Positions 8,537 to 16,958 of a DNA stretch of 64,000 nt are shown one piece after another (positions within the stretch are counted from its first letter, which is position 1; each line of letters opens with the position of its first letter). Position numbers and translations under genes: made by a program. The notes below the pieces were generated by a model. The model was not told the DNA's origin. It saw nothing but the letters and a program-made list of their open reading frames with translations, and searched no databases. The DNA lies in NCBI GenBank assembly GCA_023663385.1, contig JAMPHO010000001.1, forward strand, positions 933,153 through 997,152, given 5' to 3'. Source of the DNA: Alistipes timonensis. Lineage in GTDB: Bacteria; Bacteroidota; Bacteroidia; Bacteroidales; Muribaculaceae.

Positions 8537-9055
8537 ATGCCATATACCGCGGCACGGCCTCCATCGTCCGATACGTATTTGACAACAAATAATCAGACCA
8601 GCGTGAACGAAAATCTCACTATCAAGGAAGTGTCGTCGGACAAGCGGCGATTCATCGACCTGCTTCTCATAGGCGACGAGCAGGAGGATATGGTCAATCG
8701 TTATCTCGACGAGTGCCGGCTCTTTATCGGCTTTATCGGCGGAGAGCCAGCGGCGTGTTGCGCCGTGCTGGAGGAGCCGGGAAATATCGTCGAGATAAAG
8801 AATCTCGCCGTTGAGGCCCGATACCGCCGCCGCGGTATCGGGAGGCTGATGCTGCGCCACGTTGAATCGCTCTACCGCGGCACGACCATAATCCTCGGAA
8901 CCGGGGAGACCCCGTCAACCCTGCGCTTCTACGGGAATTGCGGCTACAGATACTCCCACACCGTGCGCGACTTCTTCACCGACCACTATGACCACCCTAT
9001 CGTAGAGGAGGGCGTGACGCTGCGAGATATGGTTTACCTTAAGAAGATGGTATGA
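8537..9055 (+). CDS. GNAT-family N-acetyltransferase
   Basis: Single GNAT domain with the acetyl-CoA-binding motif A around VEIKNLAVEARYRRRGIGRLML (Q/RxxGxG/A form RRRGIG) and the C-terminal FYGNCGYRYSHTVRDFF strand. Substrate unknown. The start is uncertain: ATG 8537 is used here, GTG 8603 sits immediately before the recognisable domain, and 8462 is a longer option. It diverges from the hexapeptide-GNAT fusion gene and is convergent with catalase across a shared terminator. Confidence 0.83.
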   Translation: MPYTAARPPSSDTYLTTNNQTSVNENLTIKEVSSDKRRFIDLLLIGDEQEDMVNRYLDECRLFIGFIGGEPAACCAVLEEPGNIVEIKNLAVEARYRRRGIGRLMLRHVESLYRGTTIILGTGETPSTLRFYGNCGYRYSHTVRDFFTDHYDHPIVEEGVTLRDMVYLKKMV

Positions 9056-9069
9056 AGTAACAGCAAAGC

Positions 9070-9104
9070 CGCGTCAGACCGCATATGTTTAGCGGTCTGA
9101 CGCG
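9070..9104. terminator. Bidirectional terminator between GNAT and catalase genes
   Basis: A perfect 13-bp stem (CGCGTCAGACCGC / GCGGTCTGACGCG) with a 9-base loop lies between two convergent genes. T-rich bases follow on the plus strand (ACTATTATT). Confidence 0.85.
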
Positions 9105-9138
9105 ACTATTATTGAAAACCATTGTTGTTTGACCGATA

Positions 9139-10644
9139 TTAACCCTTGTCAAAACGGTCGTCCCACGACGGGTGGGCGGGGTCCTCGGCAACGAGCGCCT
9201 CGGCGAGGTCGATGCCGAGCGCTTCGGCCAGCATACGGCCATACTCGGAATCGGCACGGTGGCAGGCACGGGTGTGGCGCTGCTTGATAAAGAGGGGCAC
9301 GCCATCCATCTGCGCGGCGGTGTTGGCGCAAGTGGCCTGTTTGTCGGCCGCGCTCATCAAGCGCCAGAGTTTGCCGGGCTGGGTGTAATAATCGTTGTCG
9401 TAGAGTCGCTCGTCGTAATTATAAAGATCGCCGTGGAGCTCCATCGGAGGTTCCTTCAGCGCCGGGTTATCTGCCCATTCGCCGAAACTGTTCGGCTCGT
9501 AGGCGATCGTCGCCCCCAAATTGCCGTCAGTGCGCATCTTGCCGTCGCGGTGGTAAGAGTGGAACGGGCATCGGGGCTGGTTGACCGGAATGAGGTTGTT
9601 GTTGACCCCCAGGCGGTAGCGTTGCGCGTCGCCGTAGGAGAACAGGCGACCCTGAAGCATCTTGTCGGGCGAGAACCCGATGCCGTCGACAATGTTGGCC
9701 GGGTTGAAAGCGGCCTGCTCGATTTCGGCGAAGAAGTTTTCGGGATTTCGGTTGAGTTCGAGAATACCGACGTCGCGGAGGGGGAAGTCAGCGTGGTACC
9801 ACACCTTGGTGAGGTCAAACGGGTTTATGTGGTAACGGCGGGCCTCCTCCTCGGTCATAAGCTGCACCTGGAGCTTCCAGCGGGGGAAGTCGCCGCGCTC
9901 GATGGCCTCGAAGAGGTCGCGCTGGTGCGATTCCCGGTCCTTGGCGATTATGGCCTCGGCCTCCTTGTCGGTGAGGTTCTTGATGCCCTGGAGCGAGCGA
10001 AAGTGGAACTTGACCCAGGTGCGCTTGCCATCCTTGTTTATGAAGCTGTAGGTGTGGCTTCCGAAACCGTGCATATGGCGGAATGAGGCGGGGATGCCCC
10101 GGGGCGACATGGTGATGGTCACCTGGTGGAGCGCCTCGGGAAGGAGGGTCCAGAAGTCCCAGTTGGCGGTCGGGCTGCGCATGCCGGTGTGTGGGTCGCG
10201 CTTGATAGCGTGGTTGAGGTCGGGGAATTTCAAGGGGTCGCGGAGAAAGAACACCGGGGTGTTATTACCCACGAGGTCCCAGTTGCCCGCGTCGGTATAG
10301 AATTTCATCGCGAACCCGCGGATGTCGCGCTCGGCGTCGGCGGCGCCGCGCTCCCCGGCAACGGTTGAGAACCGCACCAGACAGGGGGTCTGCTTCCCTA
10401 CCTCGGAAAAAAAAGAGGCGCGGGTAAATTCCGTGATGTCGTGCGTCACGGTAAAGGTGCCGAAAGCGCCGGAGCCCTTGGCGTGCATGCGCCTCTCGGG
10501 TATGACCTCGCGGTCGAAATGGGAGATTTTCTCAAGATACCACGGGTCCTGCGCCGCGAAGGGCCCGGGACGGCCGGCGGTTTGAACATTCTGGTTGTCG
10601 GCGATCGGGCGCCCGTTTTCAGCGGTCAGTCTTTTCTTTTCCAT
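9139..10644 (-). CDS. katA: Catalase, monofunctional haem type
   Basis: Cytoplasmic haem catalase that breaks hydrogen peroxide into water and oxygen. 501 residues fits the small-subunit clade 3 enzymes. Key features: distal His54 in [12 protein letters not shown], the haem-facing block [17 protein letters not shown], distal Asn in [13 protein letters not shown], and the proximal haem-ligand tyrosine motif [14 protein letters not shown]. The gene follows the ABC-F gene on the same strand after a 139-base gap. I see no obvious OxyR site or convincing -7 element in that gap. A catalase fits a gut anaerobe that meets oxygen near the mucosa. Confidence 0.97.
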   Translation of the reverse strand: MEKKRLTAENGRPIADNQNVQTAGRPGPFAAQDPWYLEKISHFDREVIPERRMHAKGSGAFGTFTVTHDITEFTRASFFSEVGKQTPCLVRFSTVAGERGAADAERDIRGFAMKFYTDAGNWDLVGNNTPVFFLRDPLKFPDLNHAIKRDPHTGMRSPTANWDFWTLLPEALHQVTITMSPRGIPASFRHMHGFGSHTYSFINKDGKRTWVKFHFRSLQGIKNLTDKEAEAIIAKDRESHQRDLFEAIERGDFPRWKLQVQLMTEEEARRYHINPFDLTKVWYHADFPLRDVGILELNRNPENFFAEIEQAAFNPANIVDGIGFSPDKMLQGRLFSYGDAQRYRLGVNNNLIPVNQPRCPFHSYHRDGKMRTDGNLGATIAYEPNSFGEWADNPALKEPPMELHGDLYNYDERLYDNDYYTQPGKLWRLMSAADKQATCANTAAQMDGVPLFIKQRHTRACHRADSEYGRMLAEALGIDLAEALVAEDPAHPSWDDRFDKG

Positions 10645-10783
10645 ACAATCATAATGAGTTAGAAGTGTCGTCGTCCCGCCCGGCGGTGTCGTCGCCGCAA
10701 GGGGGGTCTGACAATTCCAACGCCATTATGCCCGGAATGGTTCGCGGGGTATGGAGCTGGGCGAGCTGAAGTCAGCGGCGCGT

Positions 10784-12589
10784 TCAGGCTTTCTCTGAGA
10801 GTTCGAGCCAGCGCATCTCCTTCTCATCGAGCAGCTCGCTGACCTCGGAGAAACGGGCGGCTTTGGCCGCGATGTCGTCCTGGCTCCCGCCTGAGGCGAA
10901 CAACGCCTCAAGAGCCTCTTTTTCAGAGGTGAGAGCAGCGATTTCCTTTTCAAGTTCCTCGAATTCCTTCTTCTCTTTGAAAGTGAGTTTCGGCGCCCGC
11001 TCCACCCTGGGCTTACGGGGAGCCTCGGCAGTCTGTCGGCCCGACTCGGCGGCTCGTTCGCGGGCATCGCGTTCCTTGCGCCAGAGGGTGTAGTCGGTAT
11101 AGCTGCCGGGGAAATCTTTCACGACTCCCCCACCCTCGAACACAAACAGGTGATCGGCTACGGAGTCAAGGAAATAGCGGTCGTGGGAAATGACTATCAG
11201 ACACCCTTTGAACTCGCTGAGATAATCCTCAAGCACGCCGAGGGTCGCGATGTCGAGGTCGTTGGTGGGCTCGTCGAGAATCAGGAAATTGGGCGACCCC
11301 ATGAGTACCGATGCCAGATGGAGACGGCTGCGCTCGCCGCCGCTGAGTTTGGCGATGAGCTTCTGCTGGTCGGCCGGGGTGAAAAGGAACCTTGTGAGGA
11401 ATTGCGACGGACTGAGCCTTTCGCCACCATTTATCACCACTTCCTCGGCGCGTTCGGTTATGGCGTCAATGACCCGTTTGCCAGGGTCAAACGACATACC
11501 CTCTTGACGGTAATATCCGAATCGTACCGTCTCGCCGACATCGAAATGCCCGGCGTCGGGGCTCACCGCGCCGAGAAGCATCTTGACGAAAGTGGACTTG
11601 CCGACACCGTTACCCCCCATGATGCCAACCTTCTCACCCGGGGCGAATGTGTAGGTGAACCCGTCGAGAATTACCTTGTCGCCGAAGCGCTTGCCCACAT
11701 TCTCGGCTTCGAAAATCTTAGAACCGATGCGGGATGCCTTCACCGAGAGATTGACATCCTTGTCGGCCTGGCGGGCACGGGCGCGCTCCTTGAGGTCGTA
11801 AAAGGCGTCGATTCTGGACTGGGCCTTCCCTGCGCGGGCCTGCGGCTGGCGGCGCATCCACTCCTGCTCCTTGCGCAGGAGGTTTTTGGCCCTGGCAACG
11901 TTTGCCTCGGCGGCTTCGAGCCGCTCGCGGCGCCGCCGGAGATAGTTGGCGTAGTTGCCGATGTATGAAAATACCTCGCCGCGGTCGATTTCGACAATGC
12001 GCGAGCACACGCGGTCAAGGAAAAAGCGGTCATGGGTAACCAGCAGCAGCGTCACGCGCGAACGGCTGAGCGTCTGCTCCAACCACTCGATAGCGGGGAT
12101 GTCAAGGTGGTTGGTAGGCTCGTCGAGCAGAAGCACCTGCGGCTCGGCCGCGAGCACGCACGCCAAGGCTACGCGCTTTCGCTGGCCGCCCGACTGGGTG
12201 GCCACCTTGGCGTCGAAATCCGTGATTCCGAGCTGCGACATCAGTCGGCGTGCCTTCGAGAGAATCTCCTCCCGCTCCTCCGGCTCAGCGGCCTCCAACG
12301 CTTCGACAATCGGGCGGTACGAGGTAGCCGCCTCCCACACCGAAAGCTCCTCGGGAAGGTCGGGCGTCTGGTCGAGAAACGCGACGCGGACACCGTCCGA
12401 CTTGACAACAGAGCCTGAATCAACGTCTTCCAGCCCGGCAATGCACCGCATAAGCGTGCTTTTACCCGAACCATTACGTGCCACGAGGCCCACCTTGTCA
12501 CCCTCGGCCAGCCCGAGAGTGAGGTCGCCGAACAGCAATCTGTCGCCATAACTCTTTGTAAGTTTCTCTGTCTGAAGCAGTACACCCAT
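10784..12589 (-). CDS. ABC-F family ATPase, Uup-like
   Basis: About 601 residues, soluble, with two ABC ATPase domains and no membrane segments. Domain 1 has Walker A ARNGSGKST, signature SGGQRKR and Walker [13 protein letters not shown] basic linker follows (residues ~235-290, the P-site tRNA interaction region in this family). Domain 2 has GGNGVGKST, LSGGERSR and [11 protein letters not shown]. The C-terminal charged coiled coil (residues ~535-600) is the Uup-type extension. ABC-F proteins bind the ribosomal E site; Uup is connected with ribosome function and recombination phenotypes. ATG 12589 is preferred over an upstream TTG. Confidence 0.93.
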   Translation of the reverse strand: MGVLLQTEKLTKSYGDRLLFGDLTLGLAEGDKVGLVARNGSGKSTLMRCIAGLEDVDSGSVVKSDGVRVAFLDQTPDLPEELSVWEAATSYRPIVEALEAAEPEEREEILSKARRLMSQLGITDFDAKVATQSGGQRKRVALACVLAAEPQVLLLDEPTNHLDIPAIEWLEQTLSRSRVTLLLVTHDRFFLDRVCSRIVEIDRGEVFSYIGNYANYLRRRRERLEAAEANVARAKNLLRKEQEWMRRQPQARAGKAQSRIDAFYDLKERARARQADKDVNLSVKASRIGSKIFEAENVGKRFGDKVILDGFTYTFAPGEKVGIMGGNGVGKSTFVKMLLGAVSPDAGHFDVGETVRFGYYRQEGMSFDPGKRVIDAITERAEEVVINGGERLSPSQFLTRFLFTPADQQKLIAKLSGGERSRLHLASVLMGSPNFLILDEPTNDLDIATLGVLEDYLSEFKGCLIVISHDRYFLDSVADHLFVFEGGGVVKDFPGSYTDYTLWRKERDARERAAESGRQTAEAPRKPRVERAPKLTFKEKKEFEELEKEIAALTSEKEALEALFASGGSQDDIAAKAARFSEVSELLDEKEMRWLELSEKA

Positions 12590-12650
12590 ATACAATAATC
12601 AATTCCGTTAAGAAATCTTACGCGAAGATACGAAAAACCGCCCAAAAATT

Positions 12651-12680
12651 TTGTCATTCCGAAAAAACTCCTTACCTTTG
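12651..12680 (+). promoter_or_regulatory. Promoter of tRNA-Ser
   Basis: -33 TTG (12651-12653), 19-base spacer, -7 TACCTTTG (12673-12680). The same pair with the same spacer precedes the tRNA-Glu gene at 57.9 kb. Confidence 0.75.
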
Positions 12681-12745
12681 CATCCGTAAAACTCAAATCA
12701 AGGGCACAACGCCGCTAAGAGTGAAGGCGCCCCTTGACCTCGAAA

Positions 12746-12835
12746 GGAGAGGTGGGTGAGTGGCTGAAACCACCAGTTTGCTAAACTGACGTAGGAGCAA
12801 TCCTACCACGAGTTCGAATCTCGTCCTCTCCGCCA
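12746..12835 (+). tRNA. tRNA-Ser (anticodon GCT), CCA encoded
   Basis: A class II tRNA with 7-bp acceptor stem GGAGAGG/CCTCTCC, anticodon arm CAGTTTGCTAAACTG with GCT anticodon, a long variable arm (GTAGGAGCAATCCTAC) and T-arm CGAGTTCGAATCTCG. The discriminator G is followed by CCA (12833-12835). The last 20 bases are repeated 121 bases downstream, which marks this gene as a likely integration target. Confidence 0.96.
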
Positions 12836-12842
12836 AAAAGAT

Positions 12843-12877
12843 GAAAGTCAGGCTTTACGCTTGACTTTCTTCTTTTT
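12843..12877 (+). terminator. Terminator of tRNA-Ser
   Basis: Stem GAAAGTCA/TGACTTTC extended by GGC/GCT pairs, small loop, then TTCTTTTT. Confidence 0.85.
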
Positions 12878-12904
12878 AAGGAGATAGCGAGATGAGAACG
12901 ATAA

Positions 12905-12956
12905 GAGTTCGTCACCGCGAAGCGCTTGCGCAGCAAGAATCTCGTCCTCTCCGCCA
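12905..12956 (+). repeat. Partial duplication of the tRNA-Ser 3' end with a 26-base insertion in the T-loop (att-like scar)
   Basis: GAGTTCG at 12905-12911 copies the T-arm at 12810-12816. After a 26-base insertion (12912-12937) the sequence resumes as AATCTCGTCCTCTCCGCCA (12938-12956), identical to the tRNA 3' end at 12817-12835. Counting the shared G, a 20-base exact direct repeat results. This is the usual footprint of a tyrosine integrase using a tRNA 3' end, but no integrase gene is nearby; the insertion itself contains the palindrome AAGCGCTT. Confidence 0.75.
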
Positions 12957-12962
12957 CCTGTT

Positions 12963-13008
12963 GAAAACCAGTTTACCCTGCATGCTAAGGGTCGACTGGT
13001 TTTCTTGT
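12963..13008 (+). terminator. Second hairpin terminator after the tRNA-Ser 3' duplication
   Basis: Stem GAAAACCAG (12963-12971) / CTGGTTTTC (12996-13004) with inner pairing ACCCT/AGGGT, followed by TTGTTAT. It stands in the same place relative to the duplicated 3' end as the first terminator does to the true tRNA. Confidence 0.65.
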
Positions 13009-13140
13009 TATAAGGTTGAAATACTTGGGCTTGGAGACTCCGGGACCATGCCAAAACAGGCACAAGTCGTTCTTCCGGTGCATATGTTAAAACATCGTCT
13101 TAGCACTTTGGTGATAACTAACTCTTTATAAACAGCTATA

Positions 13141-13395
13141 ATGAATTCACTCAAACCTACCCGCGTACCTCCCCATGTCACGGATCCAAACTTTGTTTTG
13201 GACTTGATTGCCTTGAAATTCGCCCGAAAAACGATTATGCTCAGCAAAACCACTGCCGCTAAGATTGTTGGCGGCGAGTATCGGCTTGAGCAACTCGTAG
13301 AACAAGGCGAAATCGAGGTGGATAAGCCCACAGCCAAGCAAAACGGCAAATGGTTTTGCAATGGCAGCGACGTTATCCGCCACATAAAATTCTGA
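13141..13395 (+). CDS. Small conserved-looking protein with helix-turn-helix-like segment
   Basis: 84 residues, soluble and basic. The second half (ISKTTAAKIVGG-like segment here read MLSKTTAAKIVGG, then EYRLEQLVEQGEIEVDKP and NGKWFCNGSDVIRHIKF) resembles the short winged or excisionase-like DNA-binding modules of Bacteroidetes, with TAAKIVG as a possible recognition region. This is a by-eye impression; no family is assigned. It stands alone just downstream of the tRNA-Ser duplication, which would fit a leftover gene of an integrated element. Codon use and base composition are milder in GC than the flanking operon. Confidence 0.55.
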   Translation: MNSLKPTRVPPHVTDPNFVLDLIALKFARKTIMLSKTTAAKIVGGEYRLEQLVEQGEIEVDKPTAKQNGKWFCNGSDVIRHIKF

Positions 13396-13470
13396 CATAT
13401 TGATTTATAAAAAGGGGGCAATGACGGCTGTTGACACGGAAAGGAGTCAGCCACAAGTCCGCAACGAAGT

Positions 13471-13905
13471 TCAGTTGGCTTTGCTGGCGGCGAACTGCGA
13501 TTCGATGTAGGCGGCTTTCTCGCGACTGAGGGGATAAATGCCCGCCGAGGTGTGGATGTCGTTGGCGCGCAGTCCGGCGGGCTGTAGTGGCCGGTGGGCT
13601 GGTTCTGAATTGTCAAGGAAGCGCAGCCGAGCCCAATGGCCTTTAGAGGGAGCGACCCCGCGCCCGGCATATTTGGCCCATCGGCCCTGGTTGACGTCAT
13701 CGAAACTGCCGAATACCTCGGTTACCTCCATCTTGTATAGAATCTGACCGAAAGGCTCGGTGACGTAGACGAACACTATGTCGCCCACGTTGGCCGTGCG
13801 CTTGACCAGGTGGCTGAAAAATGGTTGGTCGATCTCGTCGCGTTCGTTGAGGCAACGGACCATATCGAACACGTTTTTATTCGACGGAAAATACCAGTAG
13901 GCCAT
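13471..13905 (-). CDS. EVE/PUA-like domain protein
   Basis: 144 residues. The pattern MAYWYFPSNKNVFD at the start, VGDIVFVYVTEPFGQILYKMEVTEV in the middle and HWARLRFLD later matches the EVE/PUA-like beta-barrel fold, whose members bind modified bases in nucleic acids. Assignment is by pattern only. It is a single-gene unit between the tRNA-Ser region and the end of the polysaccharide operon. Related EVE proteins often accompany restriction or other defence genes, but none is seen next to it here. Confidence 0.68.
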   Translation of the reverse strand: MAYWYFPSNKNVFDMVRCLNERDEIDQPFFSHLVKRTANVGDIVFVYVTEPFGQILYKMEVTEVFGSFDDVNQGRWAKYAGRGVAPSKGHWARLRFLDNSEPAHRPLQPAGLRANDIHTSAGIYPLSREKAAYIESQFAASKAN

Positions 13906-14096
13906 AATGTAAGTGTTTTATTAAACGTGATTTGGCGTCATAACCAAGGACGTGGAGCGGATGACCGACTGCTCCGTGAAACAGTCACACATATCCTGTA
14001 ATTCCAAACAACTCCACAGGGTGATTTGTTCGGAACGCCATAGAACTGCAAACGATCATCCGGCATAACGGCGAGACGGGATGATTTTCGCCGAAA

Positions 14097-14139
14097 CGGC
14101 TGTGGGCCGGTCCGCATTCAGCAGACCGGCCCACAGCCG
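14097..14139 (-). terminator. Terminator at the end of the polysaccharide operon
   Basis: A near-perfect 16-bp inverted repeat (CGGCTGTGGGCCGGTC / GACCGGCCCACAGCCG) lies 18 bases downstream of the last glycosyltransferase. On the minus strand it is followed by TTTCGGCG, so the U tract is short. It marks the end of about 17 kb of minus-strand genes. Confidence 0.75.
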
Positions 14140-14156
14140 AATGAAACACGTCTCCC

Positions 14157-15011
14157 CTATCGCGAGGTCAGCGTTGCCTCAGCCGAAGTTTGCTGGGGAC
14201 GAAGAAGTTTGTCGCGCAGAAGCCCTATGAGTTTCGGCAGGTAACGCGACACATCCAAAGTCATATTCACCACCCCGTTGAGGCATCGCAAAGGCCTGGC
14301 CGCGAAAGGTCTGTCGGGAATATTTTTGGCATATGCGAGCTGGTGGTCACGGAGAATCTGCTTGTGCGATGACAGTCCCGAGGTCGAAGCGCCGCCAATG
14401 CGCATAGTCACGAAGTCGGCGTCGATGTAACGTATGGCGATGTCGTGGATATAAATAAGGCGGAACAGCTGTTCGAAATCGGCGGCGACTTTGAAGTCGA
14501 GGTCGAAGCAACCGTAATTCTGATAGATGCTCCGGCGGCAATAGAACGACGGATGTGCCGGCATGAATCCCAGCCTCATCTTCTGCCGCGAGAAATCGCG
14601 CGAGGAATAATATCGCACACACCTCGACAAGTCCGAAGGGTCGACGTAATGAATATCGGCATATACGGCGTCGACATCCCTGACCTCGTCGGCAACACGT
14701 CGCAGAACGTTGGCCGACGTATAGAAATCATCCGAATTCAAAAGCCCGATAACCTCGCCGGTAGCCATCGCGATGCCCTTGTTCATCGCGTCGTATACGC
14801 CGCGGTCAGGCTCGGAAATCCATCGGAGCACCTTGCCTACTGCCTGGTACCTCGGTCCGTACTCCGCGAGAAGGTCGCGAGTATGGTCGGCAGAATTTCC
14901 GTCAACAACAATATGCTCGACATCGCGGTGGGTCTGCCCTATCACACTATCAAGCGTACCGCGCAATGTCTCCGCCGAATTCCATGTCGCTGTAACGACC
15001 GAAATCTTCAT
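14157..15011 (-). CDS. Glycosyltransferase family 2 (WcaA-like)
   Basis: 284 residues with a single GT-A domain: MKISVVTATWNSAETLRGTLDSV at the N terminus, nucleotide-sugar-binding block IVVDGNSADHT, EPDRGVYDAMNKGIA, and the metal-binding variant LLNSDDFY. This layout (PDRGxYDAMNKG) is typical of GT2 enzymes in exopolysaccharide and O-antigen loci. It probably adds one sugar to the lipid-linked repeat unit at the cytoplasmic membrane face. Last gene of the operon, 10 bases after the preceding glycosyltransferase. Donor and linkage unknown. Confidence 0.9.
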   Translation of the reverse strand: MKISVVTATWNSAETLRGTLDSVIGQTHRDVEHIVVDGNSADHTRDLLAEYGPRYQAVGKVLRWISEPDRGVYDAMNKGIAMATGEVIGLLNSDDFYTSANVLRRVADEVRDVDAVYADIHYVDPSDLSRCVRYYSSRDFSRQKMRLGFMPAHPSFYCRRSIYQNYGCFDLDFKVAADFEQLFRLIYIHDIAIRYIDADFVTMRIGGASTSGLSSHKQILRDHQLAYAKNIPDRPFAARPLRCLNGVVNMTLDVSRYLPKLIGLLRDKLLRPQQTSAEATLTSR

Positions 15012-15021
15012 AAATAATCCA

Positions 15022-15921
15022 TTATAATATTACACCATATACGTCGGCCAGATGCCGGCGGATTTTAGCCGGATCGTTGCCGCATATTTTTTTTATCTCA
15101 TGAATTTTGGCATCAACCAATGTCCTGTACCACCACCCTTGGATAAAGCTGAAGAGAAATCCCTCCTTCCCATCCAAGAACGCTCCCTTTGCGAAATACC
15201 TGTAAACAAAGTACGCGAATGACCTCCAAAACAGTGGCTGGCGGGCATAAGTGGCTTTTTTACCGCGCTTGGAAGCCGCCTGTTCAGAAAGTTTGCCATC
15301 GGGCTGTTTTTCTTTAAGACCCAGCTCATTATCGAGAAGTTCAGCGGCCTCGCGCACGGCATAATCAACATGTTTTTTGCAGAACCACGACAGATTATTC
15401 AAATTATGGTCACAAAAATCATATTGGAATTCCATTTCCTTTCCACCATCGGTGATAATGATATGCTCGTCCATTAGGCGCTGCTCGTAGCGAGCCGCTC
15501 CATATCTGAAAAGCCTCAGAATTTTCACTGGGTATATCCCTCGGCGCATCCACTTCCCTAGAAAAATATGGCGGCGCTTGAGCACGATGCCGGATACGTC
15601 AGACGGCACATTCTTCAACTCGCGACTTATCTCCTCGGTCAACTCACTTGTCAGATATTCATCGGCATCCAGCCTCAGCACCCATTCGGTAGTAATTGGC
15701 AAGTTGTCAAGGGCCCAATTGAACTGAGCGGCCTGATTCCCGGGCCAATCATGCTCGATGACCCCGGCGCCTTTGGAGGCAGCGATTTCTCGCGTGCCGT
15801 CGGTAGAACCACTGTCGACAACGAAAACTTTCTTCGCGATAGGCCCGACATTATCAAGACACCGCCCGATGTGCAGCTTCTCGTCCTTCGTAAGGATGAT
15901 TACGGTTATATCAGGCTTCAT
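15022..15921 (-). CDS. Glycosyltransferase family 2 (WaaE/KdtX-like)
   Basis: 299 residues. The N-terminal block DITVIILTKDEKLHIGRCLDNV, then VFVVDSGSTDGTREIA, DWPGNQAAQFNWALDN and the DxD-type LRLDADEYLT match the WaaE/KdtX-like beta-glycosyltransferases. The C-terminal half is basic and aromatic-rich (FWRSFAYFVYRYFAKGAFLDGKEG), probably a membrane-surface segment. It overlaps the upstream GT4 gene by 11 bases, so translation is probably coupled. It likely extends the repeat unit; acceptor unknown. Confidence 0.9.
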   Translation of the reverse strand: MKPDITVIILTKDEKLHIGRCLDNVGPIAKKVFVVDSGSTDGTREIAASKGAGVIEHDWPGNQAAQFNWALDNLPITTEWVLRLDADEYLTSELTEEISRELKNVPSDVSGIVLKRRHIFLGKWMRRGIYPVKILRLFRYGAARYEQRLMDEHIIITDGGKEMEFQYDFCDHNLNNLSWFCKKHVDYAVREAAELLDNELGLKEKQPDGKLSEQAASKRGKKATYARQPLFWRSFAYFVYRYFAKGAFLDGKEGFLFSFIQGWWYRTLVDAKIHEIKKICGNDPAKIRRHLADVYGVIL

Positions 15922-16930
15922 AAGTCCTTACGAAATCTATCAAATTATCAACCATGTCATTAATCGTCAAATGGGAGCGGTCACACTCGCCCATTTCATA
16001 GCTGGCAACGGCTGAGACTATTGCCTCGACATTTCGAGGCTCAAATACCGCCGAAGGCTGACATACGGCATGCAGATATGGTAAATCGCAACCAATAATA
16101 TCGCATCCTGATTCGCCCGCCTCTATGATACCGAGTCCCAGACTCTCATTCAATGACGGGTAAACAGTAGCTTTCGATTTATTGTATATCTTTACAACCT
16201 CTTCAAAACTCACATATCCGTGGTTCTCGATTCTGGCCCCCTTATCAATAGCCGACTTAATTCTGCCTTCTAACAATGGTGAATTGGAAGTAAGATGAAG
16301 CACTGGACGTATATCTTTCTTTGCCAACTCTCCCCAAGCGTCAATCAAGTATTCGTGCCCCTTTGCACCAGTATGTTCTCCAATAAAAACATAATCATGC
16401 CTTTTTTCAAACGGCACCATATTGATATTATCAGGAACAAAATAAAACGGGTACACTTCGATAGGCCTGCTACCTCTGTTAATGTATCCATCCAACAATC
16501 GAGCCGTATGCGTGGTCTGTACAATCCATGTGTCTGTATTAGATGCGTAATGCCTTATATAGCAGCGCTTCAAATAGTTCGCTATTTTTTGCTTTGGCGA
16601 ATTATCTGTTGGGATCGCAAGCAAACTAACATTGTGCATCAAAGTATGCGTCGCAACAGGCAACTTGATTTCAGGCGGCACATTTCCCAAACAAAGAACC
16701 GCACTATAATCATTTTCATGCTCTCGATAAAAACGACGGCGGTTTGCAATACTTGAAGGTGACACATATATGTTGCCAATAGACGATTCTGAATCAAGTT
16801 TCGGACACCTGTCATCCTTCAACAATACAAAATCGATGTTTCGGGCGACTAACCGATTTACCAAATGGTTTAGAATCATCAGCGCACCGCCCATATTAAT
16901 ATGGAGCGCATCCAATAATATCGGTTTCAT
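15911..16930 (-). CDS. Glycosyltransferase family 4 (GT-B)
   Basis: 340 residues from ATG 16930; a longer frame to 17026 overlaps the preceding gene and lacks a good start. The C-terminal GT1/GT4 domain shows the glycine-rich YVFIGEHTGAKGHEYLIDAW and the EX7E-type motif in SLNESLGLGIIEAGESGCDIIG. The N-terminal MKPILLDALHINMGGALMIL is the acceptor-side Rossmann domain start. The gene is visibly more AT-rich than the flanking chromosome, as are several genes in this operon, which suggests transfer. Sugar specificity unknown. Confidence 0.88.
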   Translation of the reverse strand: MKPILLDALHINMGGALMILNHLVNRLVARNIDFVLLKDDRCPKLDSESSIGNIYVSPSSIANRRRFYREHENDYSAVLCLGNVPPEIKLPVATHTLMHNVSLLAIPTDNSPKQKIANYLKRCYIRHYASNTDTWIVQTTHTARLLDGYINRGSRPIEVYPFYFVPDNINMVPFEKRHDYVFIGEHTGAKGHEYLIDAWGELAKKDIRPVLHLTSNSPLLEGRIKSAIDKGARIENHGYVSFEEVVKIYNKSKATVYPSLNESLGLGIIEAGESGCDIIGCDLPYLHAVCQPSAVFEPRNVEAIVSAVASYEMGECDRSHLTINDMVDNLIDFVRTYEA

Positions 16931-16958
16931 CGAATTATGAAAATAGTTTGGATTAAAC

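Noticed and set aside
8456-8860. Long 5' extension of the hexapeptide-GNAT fusion frame
   Set aside because: It runs antisense through the divergent GNAT gene, and the extra 135 residues do not resemble any domain; ATG 8455 sits right before the Mac-like segment.
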